Below, piece after piece: positions 1 through 13,300 of a stretch of DNA of 64,000 nucleotides. Origin of the DNA: Jaltomata sinuosa. Taxonomy: Eukaryota; Streptophyta; Magnoliopsida; Solanales; Solanaceae. The translations under genes and the position numbers were made by a program. The DNA lies in contig QJPP01003155.1 in the NCBI GenBank assembly GCA_003996215.1, forward strand, positions 62,001 to 126,000, in the 5' to 3' direction. Position 1 is the first letter of the stretch. The number at the start of each line of letters is the position of its first letter. The notes below the pieces were generated by a model, which was not told the origin of the DNA, made no database searches, and saw nothing but the letters and a program-made list of their open reading frames with translations.

Positions 1-864
1 ATCAAGAAGGCATTCAAGTCATAATTTAGACATTTTGGTCATTAGGTAAGCGTTAAAAATCATCAAGTAGATATCCAAGTCATCAAATAGGCATATCATT
101 CATCAATTAGATATTCAAGCCATCAAATAAGCATATAGAAGGCTCATATCGATAATCTCACACAAGGGTAAATTTCATCCATTTCAGCTTTGCCATTTAG
201 GACATCAACAATTTTATTATCATATTATTCATATCAAGGTTGGTTCACATAAGGAACCATAACACCTCATCACAATATAAGTGTATACATTTTCAATAGT
301 CATATCACATGGAATCTATGTCTACCTAACCTTCACAAAAGTATTCAATATCTCTAGTCTCATCTCAATTCATCACATTTTCTCACAATATCTAACTATG
401 GGACAAAATCAATATAAAAAGGGTGTACACATATACTGAAGAGTCTTATTTATACCCAACTAGCCATGATCTGGAGGGGACACACCAAGATCTATGTACT
501 ATACCGGCTCATAGTACCTGATCCATAATAAGTAACAATATCAATTTTGTACCAGCTCATAGTACCCACTACAACTATCAGTAGAACAATATCAAATATG
601 TACCGCCTCGTGGTACCCTCTCCCACTATTAGATGAACCTATGGTTCTAAGTCTTATCTCTTAGATATAACACGATGTACTAAATCACACGTACACTTAT
701 TCATTTCAAGCACAACATAAAAACACTCATCATTCAAATCAATTATCAATTCAGGATCAACACAGTGCACCAATATGCAAGTATACACTTTATCTAGCCA
801 CTTAGTCAAATTCAACATTCACCATTTTATGTAAACATTTGTTTTAGGGTGCATCTGTGTTCTC
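1..864. repeat. Repetitive intergenic DNA with short diverged repeats
   Basis: No gene. Positions 1-140 carry loosely repeated catcaa(g/a)tag-type units. Positions 505-640 carry three diverged units of about 60-65 bp built on gtaccggctcatagtacc. Such motifs are common near Ty3/gypsy LTRs in Solanaceae and may belong to the pol fragment that follows, but I cannot place an LTR boundary. Confidence 0.45.
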
Positions 865-2571
865 TAAGAATTCTTATCATTAGTTGAAGATTCGAGTTGA
901 GGATATACCTAAGACTGCTTTTTGGACCAGGTTTGGGCCTTATGAATTCTTGGTAATATCTTTTGGGCTTACTAATGCCCCAGCTGTCTTTATGAGTTTG
1001 ATGAATGAAATCTTTAAGCCCTATTTGGATTCTTTTATAATTGTGTTTATTGATGACATTTAAGGATTGTGTTGGAATTGTTAAAAGAGAAGCAGTTGTA
1101 TGCTAAATTTTCTAAGTATGAGTTATGACTGACATCAGTGTCCTTCTTAGAACATGTGGTTTCAAAGGAGGGAATTATGGTTGATCCATAAAAAATAAAG
1201 GCAGTTAAGAGTTGGGCTAGGCCCACTTCATTGACCGAGATTCATGGCTTCTGGGTTGGCTGGCTATTACCACCGATTTATGAAGGGATTAGCTTTATTG
1301 CTTCCCTGCTGACTCATTTAACTCAAAAGGACGTGCCTTTTTAGTTGTTTGATGAGTGTGAGGAGAGCTTTTAAAAGCTCAAGATTTATTGTAGGTCCCA
1401 TCCTTACATTGTCGGTGAAGGGTAAGGACTTTGTTATTTATTGTGATGCTTCACGTTCTAGTTTGGGTGTTGTTTTGATGTAGGATAAGAAATTCATTGC
1501 ATATGCTTCTAGTATGTTGAAGGTACATAAAAAGAACTATCTTGTGCATGACTTAGAGTTGGCAACGGTGGTCTTTGCTCTAAAGACTTGGAGGCACTAC
1601 ATGTATAGTGTTTGTTGTGAGGTGTTTACAAATCATCGCAGTTTGTAGCATGTGTTTACACAGAGAGATCTTAACTTGAGGCAGTGGAGATGGATTGAAC
1701 TGCTCAAGGACAATGATATTACCATCTTATACTATCCTAGTAAAGAGAATGTGGTGGATGATGCTTTGAGTAGGAAGTCTGGGAGTATGGGTAGTTTGAC
1801 TTGTTTGGAAGCTACAAGGGGTCCGTTGGCTAGAGAGGTTCAAACTCTAGCTAACATTTTTATGAGACTCAATATGACTGAGTCTGGTGGAGTTTTGGCT
1901 TGTGTTGAGGCAAGGTCTTCGTTTCTAGAGCATATTAAGGCCAGACATTTTGAGATACTAAGTTGAGCAAGATTTGTGATAAGGTCTTGCAGGGAGAGGT
2001 CAAGGAGGGCATGATTGTGATGAAGGTGTGTTGAAGATTAAGGGACATGTGTGTGTTCCCCATGTTGATGATTTGATTAAGACTATCCTTACTAAGGCTC
2101 ATAGTTCGAAATACTTTATACATCCTAGCGCCACAAAGATGTATCATGATCTAAGACAACATTATTGGTGGGGTAGGCTGAAACATGACATTGTTGATCT
2201 TGTTGCCCAGTGTCAGAATTGTCAGAAGGTTATGAACACCAGAGACTTGGAGGGACACTTCAGAGAATGCTCATTCCTGAATGGAAGTGGGAAAGGATAG
2301 CAAGGACTTTGTGGTTGGTCTTCCAAAGACCTTGGAGAAGTTTGATTCGATATGGGTGATTGTGGATAGGTTGACTAAGTCTGCACATTTCATCTTAGTT
2401 GAGGTAACTTATAATGCAGAGAAGTTAGCCAAGCTGTACATTTGTGAGATTGTTCGATTGCATGGAGTTTCAATTTCCATCATATCAGATAGAGGTATGC
2501 AGTTTACTTTTAACTTTTGGAGGATATTGCGGGCAGAATTGGGTACCACGTTGGACCTTAATATAGCATTT
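865..2571 (+). mobile_element. Decayed Ty3/gypsy pol fragment (RT, RNase H, integrase)
   Basis: Broken frames read reverse transcriptase (FGLTNAPAVF, then VFIDDI), RNase H end (LNLRQWRWIELLKD, VVDDALSRK), the integrase zinc finger (CQNCQK) and the integrase core (DSIWVIVDRLTKSAHF, then ISDRGMQFT). Several stops and shifts separate these parts. The fragment starts inside RT and stops abruptly within the integrase core at about 2571. No LTR, gag or protease is attached. Confidence 0.85.
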
Positions 2572-5289
2572 TGGTTACTGAAATTCTATATAAAGTTTAA
2601 TATTTGCTTGGGATTTTGAGAAACGAAAGTAGTAAACTAAAGAAGAAGAAGGAACTTACCTGGAATGCTCACATCAGCTGTGAGGAGAAAAAATATATTG
2701 TTCAATTCTGGAGGTAAAAAATGGATCAGTCACGGGTTTGGATTTTAAAACTTGGGTGAATTTTAAATATTCTGAATTAAAATATGACACTAATTAGAAA
2801 ATATCACATGACTTTTTAAAGTATCAAGTTTGACTAGAGTTTATATATTTGTTTGAGCTCAAAAATAAATGTTAAGAGTATTTTTAGACCCAAAATGAAA
2901 AGAGGGTATTTATGAGCCTAGCCTTTTCCCATAGGTTAGGGATATTCATGAGCCTTTTTCGTTAAATAAATATATATATATGTTAACAGTGGCAATACCA
3001 ATATTTTCCCAAAGAGAAGTCAAAATATATATTTTTTAAAAAGTAAATACTCGAAGAAGTCAAAAAAATTTAATATATAACATATAATATACACATTTAA
3101 TATGTGTTACATATCTACACAGTATAAAAAAAATTGAAAGTACTAGAGAATTAATTAAAGATGAACTCGAACTGAAACGATAGCATGACGAAACGGGTAA
3201 TCAATCATGGAGTACCGAAAAATCTAATGGACGACGCAATGAAATGTACAAAGAACTTTTCAGTTTGCCAGTGAAAGTGAAAGCTAATTATGCAAAGGAG
3301 GCAGCAAGAGGTGCAGCGACACTGTATAGTAGTATTATGATTTAGAGGAGCATTGATACCGGAGGAATGTCTTGGAATACAACTGTAATCTGAAAAATTT
3401 TATTGTGGGAGAGGCATACCATGTTATAATTGTGTGAGGGTATTTTTAATTAATAAAATATACTATGGATCTCATTTCATTACAATTTCTTTTTTCTTTT
3501 CACCCCTCCGCCCCCACCTTCTTCCATTTACCCCTCCAGCTAATATATAGTACTACTACTTTTTATTTTTTTTAATTTATTTTTTCATGCCATTTTATTG
3601 CACAAATCAAATAATACAACAAGATCGAGGCATAGTAAAAAGTAGTAGTGGATATTTGATCATGAAAAAAATATATTTTATTTAAAGTTTTTAAAATTAA
3701 AGTTGGAGTTGTGTTGATCATATTTTTTGTAATAAATATTTAAAATTAAAAATTTTCAGATAAATTTTATCAGTGATTATACAACTTTGAATTTTATACA
3801 ATTTTTTTATTTTTTTATTATATAAAAATTATTTAACTTTAAAGTTTATCACACAATAATATTTTTTATCACATAAAAGTCATCCACTTAAAAAAAATTC
3901 ACATAATTTTATTTTTTTTTTAAAAGTATTTATATATTTTACCAAAGGCAGATTCATAGGTGGGTGGGTGGGGTTCTCAGAAACTTAGTAACTTTTGCAC
4001 AAATACCATATAAGGAGTATGAGTTAAAAATTTATAAACAAAGTGTTTCGATTTGGTGCCAGAAAAAAAAACTTGTTAATCTTTATGACCTCTTGATTGA
4101 GGGCTTAATCCATTTGGTCACCATATAAGTTTTAGTCTACCTCTTTTTATTTTTTAACTTTAGATGTGTAAAAATTCACAGAAATTTTAAATTCTGAATA
4201 TGTTTTTGTATTTTACTATACAAATGCGTATAGTAGAAAAAGTAAAGTAGACAAATCATATTTTTAATATTAATGTTAACGAGTAAAAATTATAATACAA
4301 AAATTAAAATAAGGAGAGCAAATATAAATTGTATCTCACAATGAGTTTAGAATTATGAAATGAAATATTAAGAGAGATTTCTAAAATTATCTCAAATGTA
4401 ATTAATTTATTTTGATGCGCCAAATAATTTTTTTTTTGTACAAATATCATAATTTAGGTAAAATTTACTTTAAGTTAATTTAACTAAAGATGAATGTTTT
4501 TTATGTGACAAAAAAATTGAAGAAAAGGAATTTTCAAATTATAAACTTTAAAGTTGAGGACTTCCGAGGAATGAAAATATTAAGATAAGGAAGAAACAAA
4601 TTTGTTTGGGTAAAAAAATCAAACATCTATTTAAACCAAAAAAAAGCAGTTAGACCAAAAAAAATAGTACCAAAAAGGAAAGAAATAGAGAGAGAGAAAT
4701 AAGGGGACTTTGACCTACTTTTGTAACCGTGAGACCCCATATTTCACTTGACAAAATATGAGAGAAATCTTACACAAGTTTTATTTGTCATCTAGTACTT
4801 GTGTCTCTTACACAATAAAAAAATTTATGCAATCTTAATGAGGGAGACAAAACAACTTAGCCTGGACGGATCAATAAAATAATTTTTTATTTCTTAAAAT
4901 TTTAACTTGAAATAAAAAAATTATGTTAACAAAATTTAATGAAAAAATTGCTTAAACTAATTGGGTGACTTTCTAAGTGAAATGTCATTAGTTAAATGAT
5001 TTTGAGATTATAAAATAAAGTTGAGTGACTTTCTAAGAAATTTACCTTTAATTGAGTAACTTTTGAATTATAAAACAAGGATCCTAAAAACAGCTCTTTG
5101 CATTTCTAAGCTTTCCAAAAGTAAACAACGAAGCTATCAAAAGCTCCTTTGGTATTTTTTCCAATAGACGTAATGCTCCAAGTTAATAAACTGCAATGTC
5201 TCAATCGGAAAGCTTAGTTTGAGGAGGTCGAAGTTAGCGATCGGAGGTTAAGACTCTGGTCCGGCGGAAAAACAGAAGTCGTTGAGAGA
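2572..5289. other. AT-rich intergenic DNA
   Basis: No open frame of note and no element I can delimit. It contains many A/T tracts and short microsatellite-like patches. I see nothing that supports a gene here. Confidence 0.7.
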
Positions 5290-6610
5290 AAAAGACATCA
5301 AATACATCTTAAATTTATTCTGAAAAGTTATTTTCACACTCAAATTAATCTGACGACCTATTACACTCTTATACATATTAAAAGTGAATTTAATACCACA
5401 ATATATGCTGATATGACACAAAAAATAGAGATAAATTAAAAAAAAGGTGTTTTCTGTACTTTTTTCGTTTTTCCTTTTTTTCTTTGCAAAATACTAATTT
5501 TTTTAAATTATTCTTCTTTGTGTTTCCTCCATTTCCATTGGCATACCACCTTGACCATCACATATTATCATTTCGTCCTTTCAATTCTTCAATTACTTTA
5601 AAAATTGGGCTTTAGATCTATCATTTTTATGTCAAATGTTAAAATTCACAATGATATCTCACAACTAAAAAAATTACCTTTCAATCGTCAAATGAAAAAA
5701 TAAAGTCCTGTTGTTGCTTAAAAAAATTCGAAGAGAAAATAGAAAATGAACAATGACATAAAGTAAGAAAATATCTAAAATTCGAAAATAAAGAGATTAT
5801 GATTGATTTTACACTCACCTTTTATATGAACAAATTATAATTTATCTATTTCAATTTCATTTTAAAAAAAAAAATCTTTCAAAAAATAATATGGTGGTGG
5901 GTTTTGCTAGTGGTGGGTAGGGAAGGAGAAATTAAAGGTGGTGAAGAAGAAGAAATCGATAATGATAATGATGACAGGTGATGAAGCAGAATTGAAGATG
6001 ATATGTTGGCAGTGAAGAACAAAGAATTGGTGATAATGGTGACTGAATATGATTTTTTCGGTGAGATGAGAGATGGAGTTGATGGGATTTAGTGATGAAG
6101 AAGATATAATTATTGAAGGATTTTAATAGTTAATTAAGGATTAATTAGTATAAAATATAATTAACAAAAGCAAAGTTAACGAATAAAGAAAAAAAGAAAA
6201 AAAATATAAAATTTATAATTTCTGACATTATGCATGTGGTGCTGACGTGGTAGGCGAGTGTAAAACACCACATATTGTGAGAGTGGTGTTATACATCTCA
6301 GGGTGGTATTAGATTCACTTTTAATACAGGAAATTACATGGAGTGTCCTCAAAAGTGAGTGGTCTTCAATTTATGCCCCTCATAAGAAAAGTCTTTAAAA
6401 AATACTCTTCCTTCCTTTTTATGTATAAAACATATACATTTTTGCCCCTCTACACCATAACTCTCCATGTTCATTTGTCTCTCAACTTTTAATTTTTATT
6501 TTTCTTTTTTCTTTTTTCTTTTATCTTTTTAATTTTTTTTCTTTTTTCTTTTTTTTTCTTTTTTCTCAATTTTTTTTAATTCTCGTTTTCTTTTTTCTCA
6601 ACCTTTTTTT

Positions 6611-6723
<113 letters not shown>

Positions 6724-6884
6724 CTTTTTTTTTTCCTTTTCTCTTTTTTTCTTCTCTTTTTTTCTTTTTTCTTAACCTCTATTATTTTTTGCTAAAGAAC
6801 AAAAAGTTGGATAATCTGCAAAGAAGATCTTCTTTCTTTGAAATCGAAGTAAACTTAAGAGCGTGCTTTGTTGTTTGAAAGTCC

Positions 6885-8935
6885 TTTGGAACAAGTTTTG
6901 CTTCTAAGACAAATGTTATAGAACATCTCATAAATCAAGACACAATGAGATAGTGTCAAGCCTTGCTCGTGGGGAATAACTTGTTGTTTGAAAAATTCTT
7001 GAGCTAAGTCTTACCTCTAAGGCAAGAGTTATAGAGCATCTCATAAATTAAGACACAATGAAGTAGTGTTAACTCTTGCCCATGGGGCATAACTTGTTTT
7101 TTGGGAGGCCTTTGGGCTAAGTCTTGCCTCTAAGGCAAACGTTATAGAGCATCTCATGATCAAGACATAATGTGCTAGTGTCAACTCTTGCCAATGAGGC
7201 GTAACTTGTTGTTTAAAAGTCTTTGAGCTAAGTTTTGCCTCTAAGGCAAGAGTTATAGAGCATCACATAAATCAAGACACAATGTGGTAGTGTCAACTCT
7301 TGCCCATGGGGCGTAATTTATTATTTGGAAGTCCTTGGGCTAAGTCTTGCCTCTTAGGCAAGCGTTATAGAGTATCCCATAAATCAAACACAATATGATA
7401 GTGTCAACTCTTGCCCATGGGGCGTAACTTGTTATTTGAAAGTCCTTAGGCTAAGGCCTCATTTGTTTGCACTTAATGGAGGTCTGAATCTGAATGGTTC
7501 AGACCTTAGGCCATTAAGTGCATTTGTTTTTATTAAGATTTAAGCACTTAATTGGTCTGAATGAGTCTTAATCATTAAGATCTAGAACAAAGTCTTAATA
7601 CCATTAAGAGGTAAACTTGTATTGACAATATTCACCACCTCTATTTCCACAATCACCAGTCACCACCACTTACCACCTTTGTCATCACAACCACCATCAC
7701 CATTGTCAACCACCATCACCATCGTCAACCACCACCACCAGTCACCAACTATGAGCCACTACCACCCCTACTACCTCCATCATTATATATAATTATATCC
7801 ATTGTCACCACCATCACCGTCACCTCCAACACCACTGTGGTCAATCCTACAACTAACCAACTCCACCATCACAATTAGCACCGTCACTAACTACCACAAA
7901 CACACCGTCACTAACTACCACAAACACACTGTCAATTATTATACGTTTTTCAGCCACCACCACCACCGTTGTCACCTCGGCGCCACCTCCACCACTATCT
8001 GCGACTACTACCAGTACAGTCAATCCCTACGACCAACCACATCCACCATCACAACTAGAACCGCCTCCAACTACCACACATTCTTCAGTCACCACCATCT
8101 ATAACGTCAATTACTAACCTTAACCAACTTCACCATCACAAAAACCACCACCAACACTACCAATCGCCACTATAATGACAGTCACTAAAACATCAACCAC
8201 CTCTACCATCAACTATCACCGCCAACTTACATCTTACCAGCCACAAATACCAACCATGACCACAACCACCATTACGAACCATCTACATCATCACATAGCA
8301 AACATAAATGTCTCATTTTTTTAATCAACTAATAATTTTATTTTTATTAAATTAAGTTTTTTTCTAATGTATAATTAATTTTTATTTGAATTATACTTTT
8401 ATTATATTTATAAATAAATAAATTATGCATATTCAGATGTTGAAAAACAAACAGTCTTAATCATTCAGTATTCAGATCTAGAGACAACATTTTAATCATT
8501 CAGATGTGCATTCAGATTCAGACGTCTTAATCTTAATGAAAACAAATGAGGCCTAAGTCTTGTCTCTAAGGCAAGAGTTATAGATTGTGTCATAAATCAA
8601 GACACAATGAGGTAGTGTCAAGTCTTGCTCGTGGGGCATAACTTGTTGTTTGAAAATCTTTGAGCTAAGTCTTGTCTCTAAGGCAAGAGTTATAAAGTAT
8701 CTCATAATTTTAGACATAATGAAGTAGTGTGAACTCTTGCCCATGGAGCGTAACTTGTATTTTTTGAGAGGTCCTTGGGCTAAGTCTTGCCTCTGAGACA
8801 AGTGTCATAAAATATCTCATAAATCAAGACATAATATACTAGTGTCAAGTCTTGCTCATGGGCGTAATTTGTTGTTTGGAAGTCTTTCGGCTAAGTCTTG
8901 CCTCTAAAGCAAGAGTTATAGAACATCTCATAAAA
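6885..8935. repeat. Tandem array of about 115-bp units (about 9 copies, interrupted)
   Basis: Units carry the landmarks ctaagtcttgcctctaaggc, atctcataaatcaagacaca and cttgcccatggggcgtaact. The first landmark recurs near 6890, 7007, 7120, 7232, 7348, 8557, 8668, 8785 and 8892. Units differ from each other by scattered substitutions. The sixth unit is split by the element at 7455-8553. No coding capacity. Confidence 0.85.
7455..8553. mobile_element. PIF/Harbinger-like non-autonomous element with CCA-rich core, copy 1
   Basis: Termini are inverted: ggcctcatttgttt at the left, and aacaaatgaggcc at the right. Flanked by TAA at 7452-7454 and 8554-8556, a 3-bp duplication typical of PIF/Harbinger elements. 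Removing it restores a normal tandem-repeat unit (aggctaagtcttg). The core (about 7630-8300) is rich in ACC/CAC triplets; the open frame there is low-complexity Thr/His and not a credible protein. Confidence 0.82.
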
Positions 8936-9537
8936 AAAATAAAGGTCGAAAAAATTGATTAAAAAAAAGAAAAGAAAAATTAAAAACCAAAGAAAAAATA
9001 AAAAAAATAGAAGTTGAGAGAAAAAAATAAAAATTGAGAAAAAAAAGAAAAAAATAAAGAAAAAAAGACAACAAAAAATAAAGGTGAGAAAAAAAAAAAA
9101 AAAAAAAAAAAGGAGAAAAAAAAAAGATTGAGAAAAAAGAAAAAAAACGTAGAAGAAAAAATAAAACAAAAATAAAAGAAAAATAAAAGTTAAGAAAAAA
9201 AGAAAAAAGAAAAAATAGAAATAAAAAAAGAAAAGAAAAAAGAGAAAAAGAAATATATATAAAAGTTGAGAGACAAATGAGCATGGAGAGTTATTTAAAA
9301 ATATTTGAGGTGTAGAGGGACAAAAAGGTAGTTGCTCTATACATAAAAACAAGGAAGACTATTTTTGTAAGACCATTTTTATGGGGGGCAAAAATGCAAA
9401 GCCGCTCCCTTTAAAGGGCATTTGTATAATTGTCCCCTTTTAATATGTATAGGTGTATAATAGATCACCAGATTAGTTCGAGTGTGAAATCGACTTTTCA
9501 AGACAAGTTCAGAGTGTATTTGATGACTTGTCAGAGA

Positions 9538-10122
9538 CGTATGGTTGAAACTAGGTGTATTATGCCAGTATCCAGACCTTCTGAGATGCTGGTACAACCT
9601 GGGAGATAATATAAGGCATAAAAAGCTTCAATCAGTAATTATTTTCCAATTTCCCCGTCCTTGAACTTTAAACGTACGCCATAAAAAAATAACACTTCAA
9701 TTGTAATTTGAATAGACATCAATTAGAACATCATAGCCATTTTTTGTACATGATTAGACCTTATCAAGAAAAGTCTGTACATGACTAGATTATCAGAGAC
9801 CCTTATGAATGCTACCATATGCAAATTTCTGTACATGACTAGATCATAAGAGACCCTATCCTATACAAAGTACCTATAAAGTTGAGCTCTATATACTGCT
9901 CCATCTACAATAATTTCTTTTCTGACCAGATATAAATGGGGGCTTTACCGTAATATGGTATCCAGAAGAAAGCACCTTGGAAACTAGGAGAATAATTCAA
10001 ATAAACACTCTTCAAAACTGCATCAACTATCCTTTAGCAAATGATAGCATACCATGCAAACGAATAACACCAATGAAGTACACGGTAGGAAGCTTGGTAG
10101 TAGTTTTGCAGCAATAACGTTT
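9538..10122 (-). other. Probable 3' untranslated and flanking region of the sacsin-like gene
   Basis: The stretch just past the stop codon has no gene. On the minus strand it contains two copies of a segment with tctagtcatgtacag (about 9833-9847 and 9774-9791). No canonical AATAAA near the stop convinced me, so the cleavage site is not placed. Confidence 0.5.
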
Positions 10123-10320
10123 TCAGGGCCGGAACATCCTCATAACTTTAGAGACTTGAAGCCGACAGAATGGACACCTCGAAACTGCAGACGAGCATCT
10201 ACGACAAAGCACATGACCACAAGGGACTATAGTAACATCAACTTCAGTGTTGAGACAGATGCGGCACAACCATGCTGCTTTAGCTGTGTCAGCTTCTTTA
10301 GTGGCCACGTCAGACTTTTC
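10123..10320 (-). CDS. Sacsin-like gene, exon 13 (residues 4694-4758), RING finger and stop
   Basis: Begins EKSDVATKEADTAKAAW. The C3HC4 RING follows, with spacing C-x2-C-x11-C-x-H-x2-C-x2-C-x6-C-x2-C (CRIC, PCGH, CRRC, CPFC). Ends MRMFRP, then TGA at 10125-10123. The exon sits 10.5 kb from exon 12 because of the gypsy and MITE insertions. RING fingers of this type usually act as E3 ubiquitin ligases; that activity is inferred here. Confidence 0.93.
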   Translation of the reverse strand, partial: EKSDVATKEADTAKAAWLCRICLNTEVDVTIVPCGHVLCRRCSSAVSRCPFCRLQVSKVMRMFRP

Positions 10321-13300
10321 CTGCAAATTCACAAGATTCACTAAGTTGTTCTAATAATTTGGCTGTGTACTCGGCACAAAATTATATTTGCAACTTTGAG
10401 AGACCGATCCATGATAATATGGTAGCATTCATAAGGGGACCAAGAAATTACATTCTGTAAAAGAATGCAACCATTGAAAAGAGGGGCGGGGATTTTAGAA
10501 TTATATTGCGACATAGTTCATTTCTATTTCACGAATGAAGACACTATTTGTAGCCAATCCTAAACTTATAATCAGTTTCAGAGAAAAAACAGCTGCTTAT
10601 ATTCAATATTGAGAACCAAACTTACACTGATAATAGCAAGATAGCGGGAAACATTAACGGGGATAAGAAGGGTAATGAAAAGGAGATGGACTCAGAAAGA
10701 ATGAGGGGAGACAGAATTTTGCAACAATAATATGCATGCCTATTCTTGCTAACCCTATTCCCCTTTTTACCAGTTCCCTAATTGCACCCTTTTTTTTCCA
10801 AGCCTACTGACCTGGATCCCAGATATAATCTGTTAACCTTTATGAAGACCTTCTGGCCCTATTGCTTCTTCTCAGCCGAATAGCTGTTTGTGTGATATCC
10901 ACATTGGACTTGGGTTGATTCATAGCAATAACCCCATCCTCAACACGAACCTCATCCTCAGGGTTCGAGTAAGGCAACATTGATATCATAGCGGTGCTTT
11001 TATTAAGACTTGAATGTGGATCAGGTACTAGTCAATAAGATATAGGTCTAGAGAACCGCTAGCAAACAAAACCATGAGAAAAATGTAGTCAAGAAGCAAG
11101 GCTCATATTTTTCTTTGACTTTGTACAACAGAACATTAGGGGATAACTCTTCTACAGATGCAGCCAACTCTACGTATCTCTGCCCAATTTCAAAAGCACC
11201 TTGCTATTCGAACTGACCAACCCAAACAAACACTTACCGCATGCGCCAAGCAAGATGTCATCTTTACTCCATTGGAAGTTCCAAGAGCTAGTAACATGTT
11301 ACATCTCGCATCTCTAGAATTATAAATTGTTGAGTGGTGCTCGTCTACGGGCTTTCAAAGCAAGCAAGCTAGCATCCCAAGGCAATTTTGTGCTCGACGA
11401 ATCAGTGAAGCGAGGCCAAAAGTGTGCGCAAGCGCGTGCGTCGGCGCGCACAGGCAAGCAGTGCATGCTGCTGAGCACGTAAAGGGTCCTCCTTAGCGTG
11501 CAATCCCTGCAGCCCTTCTTTTAGTGCGCTCTTTGGCTTGTAAAGTCCCTTTTTTGAGAATAAAAAAAAGGGTTTAAGGGCAATCTCGTCCTTCCTTTAA
11601 TTCCCTACCCCGAATCAATTAAAAATCCTCTCCCCCCATCAGTTTTTCAGACGTTACTTTCTCTCGAACACTCTCTCCCTCAAAACACCAACCTTCCAAG
11701 TCTCACAGAAACCCAAGAGTTCCTCTCCGCAATCTTCTTCTCCAAGGTAGGTTGAACAATCCCCTTTTAACTAAATCTATTAACGGTTGATTTCCTAACT
11801 ACAAAAGTGGTATTTATGTGAGTTTTGAATGTGGGTTTGTCGAATGGTTTTCGAAAGGATAATTTACTTAAAGTTGCGCACCCTTTTCTATGAAATTACT
11901 CTTTAGTTGTTAATTGAACTTGAGATTTGAGATTTATTGCTTGAAATACGAAACCTTGATATTATGAAAGTTTATTGGAGCATATTGAAGTCAAGAAGTC
12001 ATGTTTCTTTTATAAATCACCTTGTTATTCAAATCTTGATCTTTGGTGAGAAAAAGGAAATTACTACATCCCTTGGTTTTGAAAGTGTTGTTAGTTAACT
12101 GTGAAATCTTTAACCTTTAAAGGATATGTTAAATGTGTATAAATCTTTAAAATGAGGGGACTAATGATGTATGACTCTATGAAACGAATATGGCATGATA
12201 TGTATGACTTGCAAGTCTTGGTATGACGATATCAGTCTTAATGAATGCCTTAAGAATGATAAATGCCCCTTAAGAATGGTTTACTTATTGTTTTGAGAAG
12301 ACTAAAAGATGGGCTTAAAGGGAATTAGATGGTTAACCGAGAAGGTATAAGTCCGAAAGGCTCATTAATCGAAACTGTGATGTGTCGACGCGTGTATGGT
12401 TTTGTCCTGAAATATGGATAACCACCGTATGCTTGATTCGCTCAGTAGTATGCCGTATATGATATGATATGATATGCCTCAGTCCGTGCGGCAAACATGG
12501 ATTGGGGGCTCCTCTGATCGAGCTATGATGGGATTGACGTCCTTCCAGACACTCGGCCAATTTCCATTCCTCCCTATAGAATGGCTCCAGCAGAATTGAG
12601 GGAGTTGAAAGAACAGTTGAAGGATCTTCTTTATAAGGGTTTTATTCGGCCTAGTGTCTCTTCATGGGGTGCTCCCGTGCTTTTTGTGCGTAAGAAAGAT
12701 GGTTCCCTTTGTATGTGCATAGATTATCGTCAGTTGAATAAGGTTACCGTGAAGAATAAGTACCCTCCCCTAGAATAGACGATCTTTTTGACCAACTTCA
12801 GGGTGCTAAATGTTTCTCCAAGATAGATCTTTGTTCGGGTTATCATCACTTGAAGGTTAGGGAAGCTGATATTCCCAAGACGGCCTTCAGGACCCGGTAT
12901 GGTCATTTTGTATTCTTGGTTATGCCCTTTGGTTTAACTAACGCTTCGGCAGCCTTTATGGATCTTATGAATAGGGTGTTTTAAATAGTATTTGGACTTG
13001 TTTGTTATTGTTTTTATTGATGACATCCTGATTTACTCGCGGAGTGAGGAGAAGCATGCTCACCTCAGGATTGTACTTCAGACCTTCAAAGATCGAAAGT
13101 TATACGCCAAGTTCTCTTAGTGTGAATTTTGGCTAAGTTCTGTGGCTTTCCTTGGACACGTGGTTTCTAGTGAGGGGATTAAGGTAGATTCTCAGAAAAT
13201 TGAGGTTGTGAAGAATTGGCCCAGACACATGACTCCGACGGAGATTAGGAGCTTTTTGGGTTTGGATGGTTATTATAGGAGGTTTGTGGAAGGGTTTTCG

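Noticed and set aside
7802..8104. Thr/His-rich frame, and a Pro-rich frame at 38469-38750
   Set aside because: Both translate microsatellite-like CCA or CCT tracts inside repeats; no start context or homology.
6885..8935. Tandem units as a CRISPR-like array
   Set aside because: Units are contiguous, diverged and about 115 bp without unique spacers, in a plant nuclear genome.
8891..9352. Long minus-strand frames rich in Phe and Leu
   Set aside because: They translate the A/G-rich arm of the Mutator-like element; low complexity and no homology.
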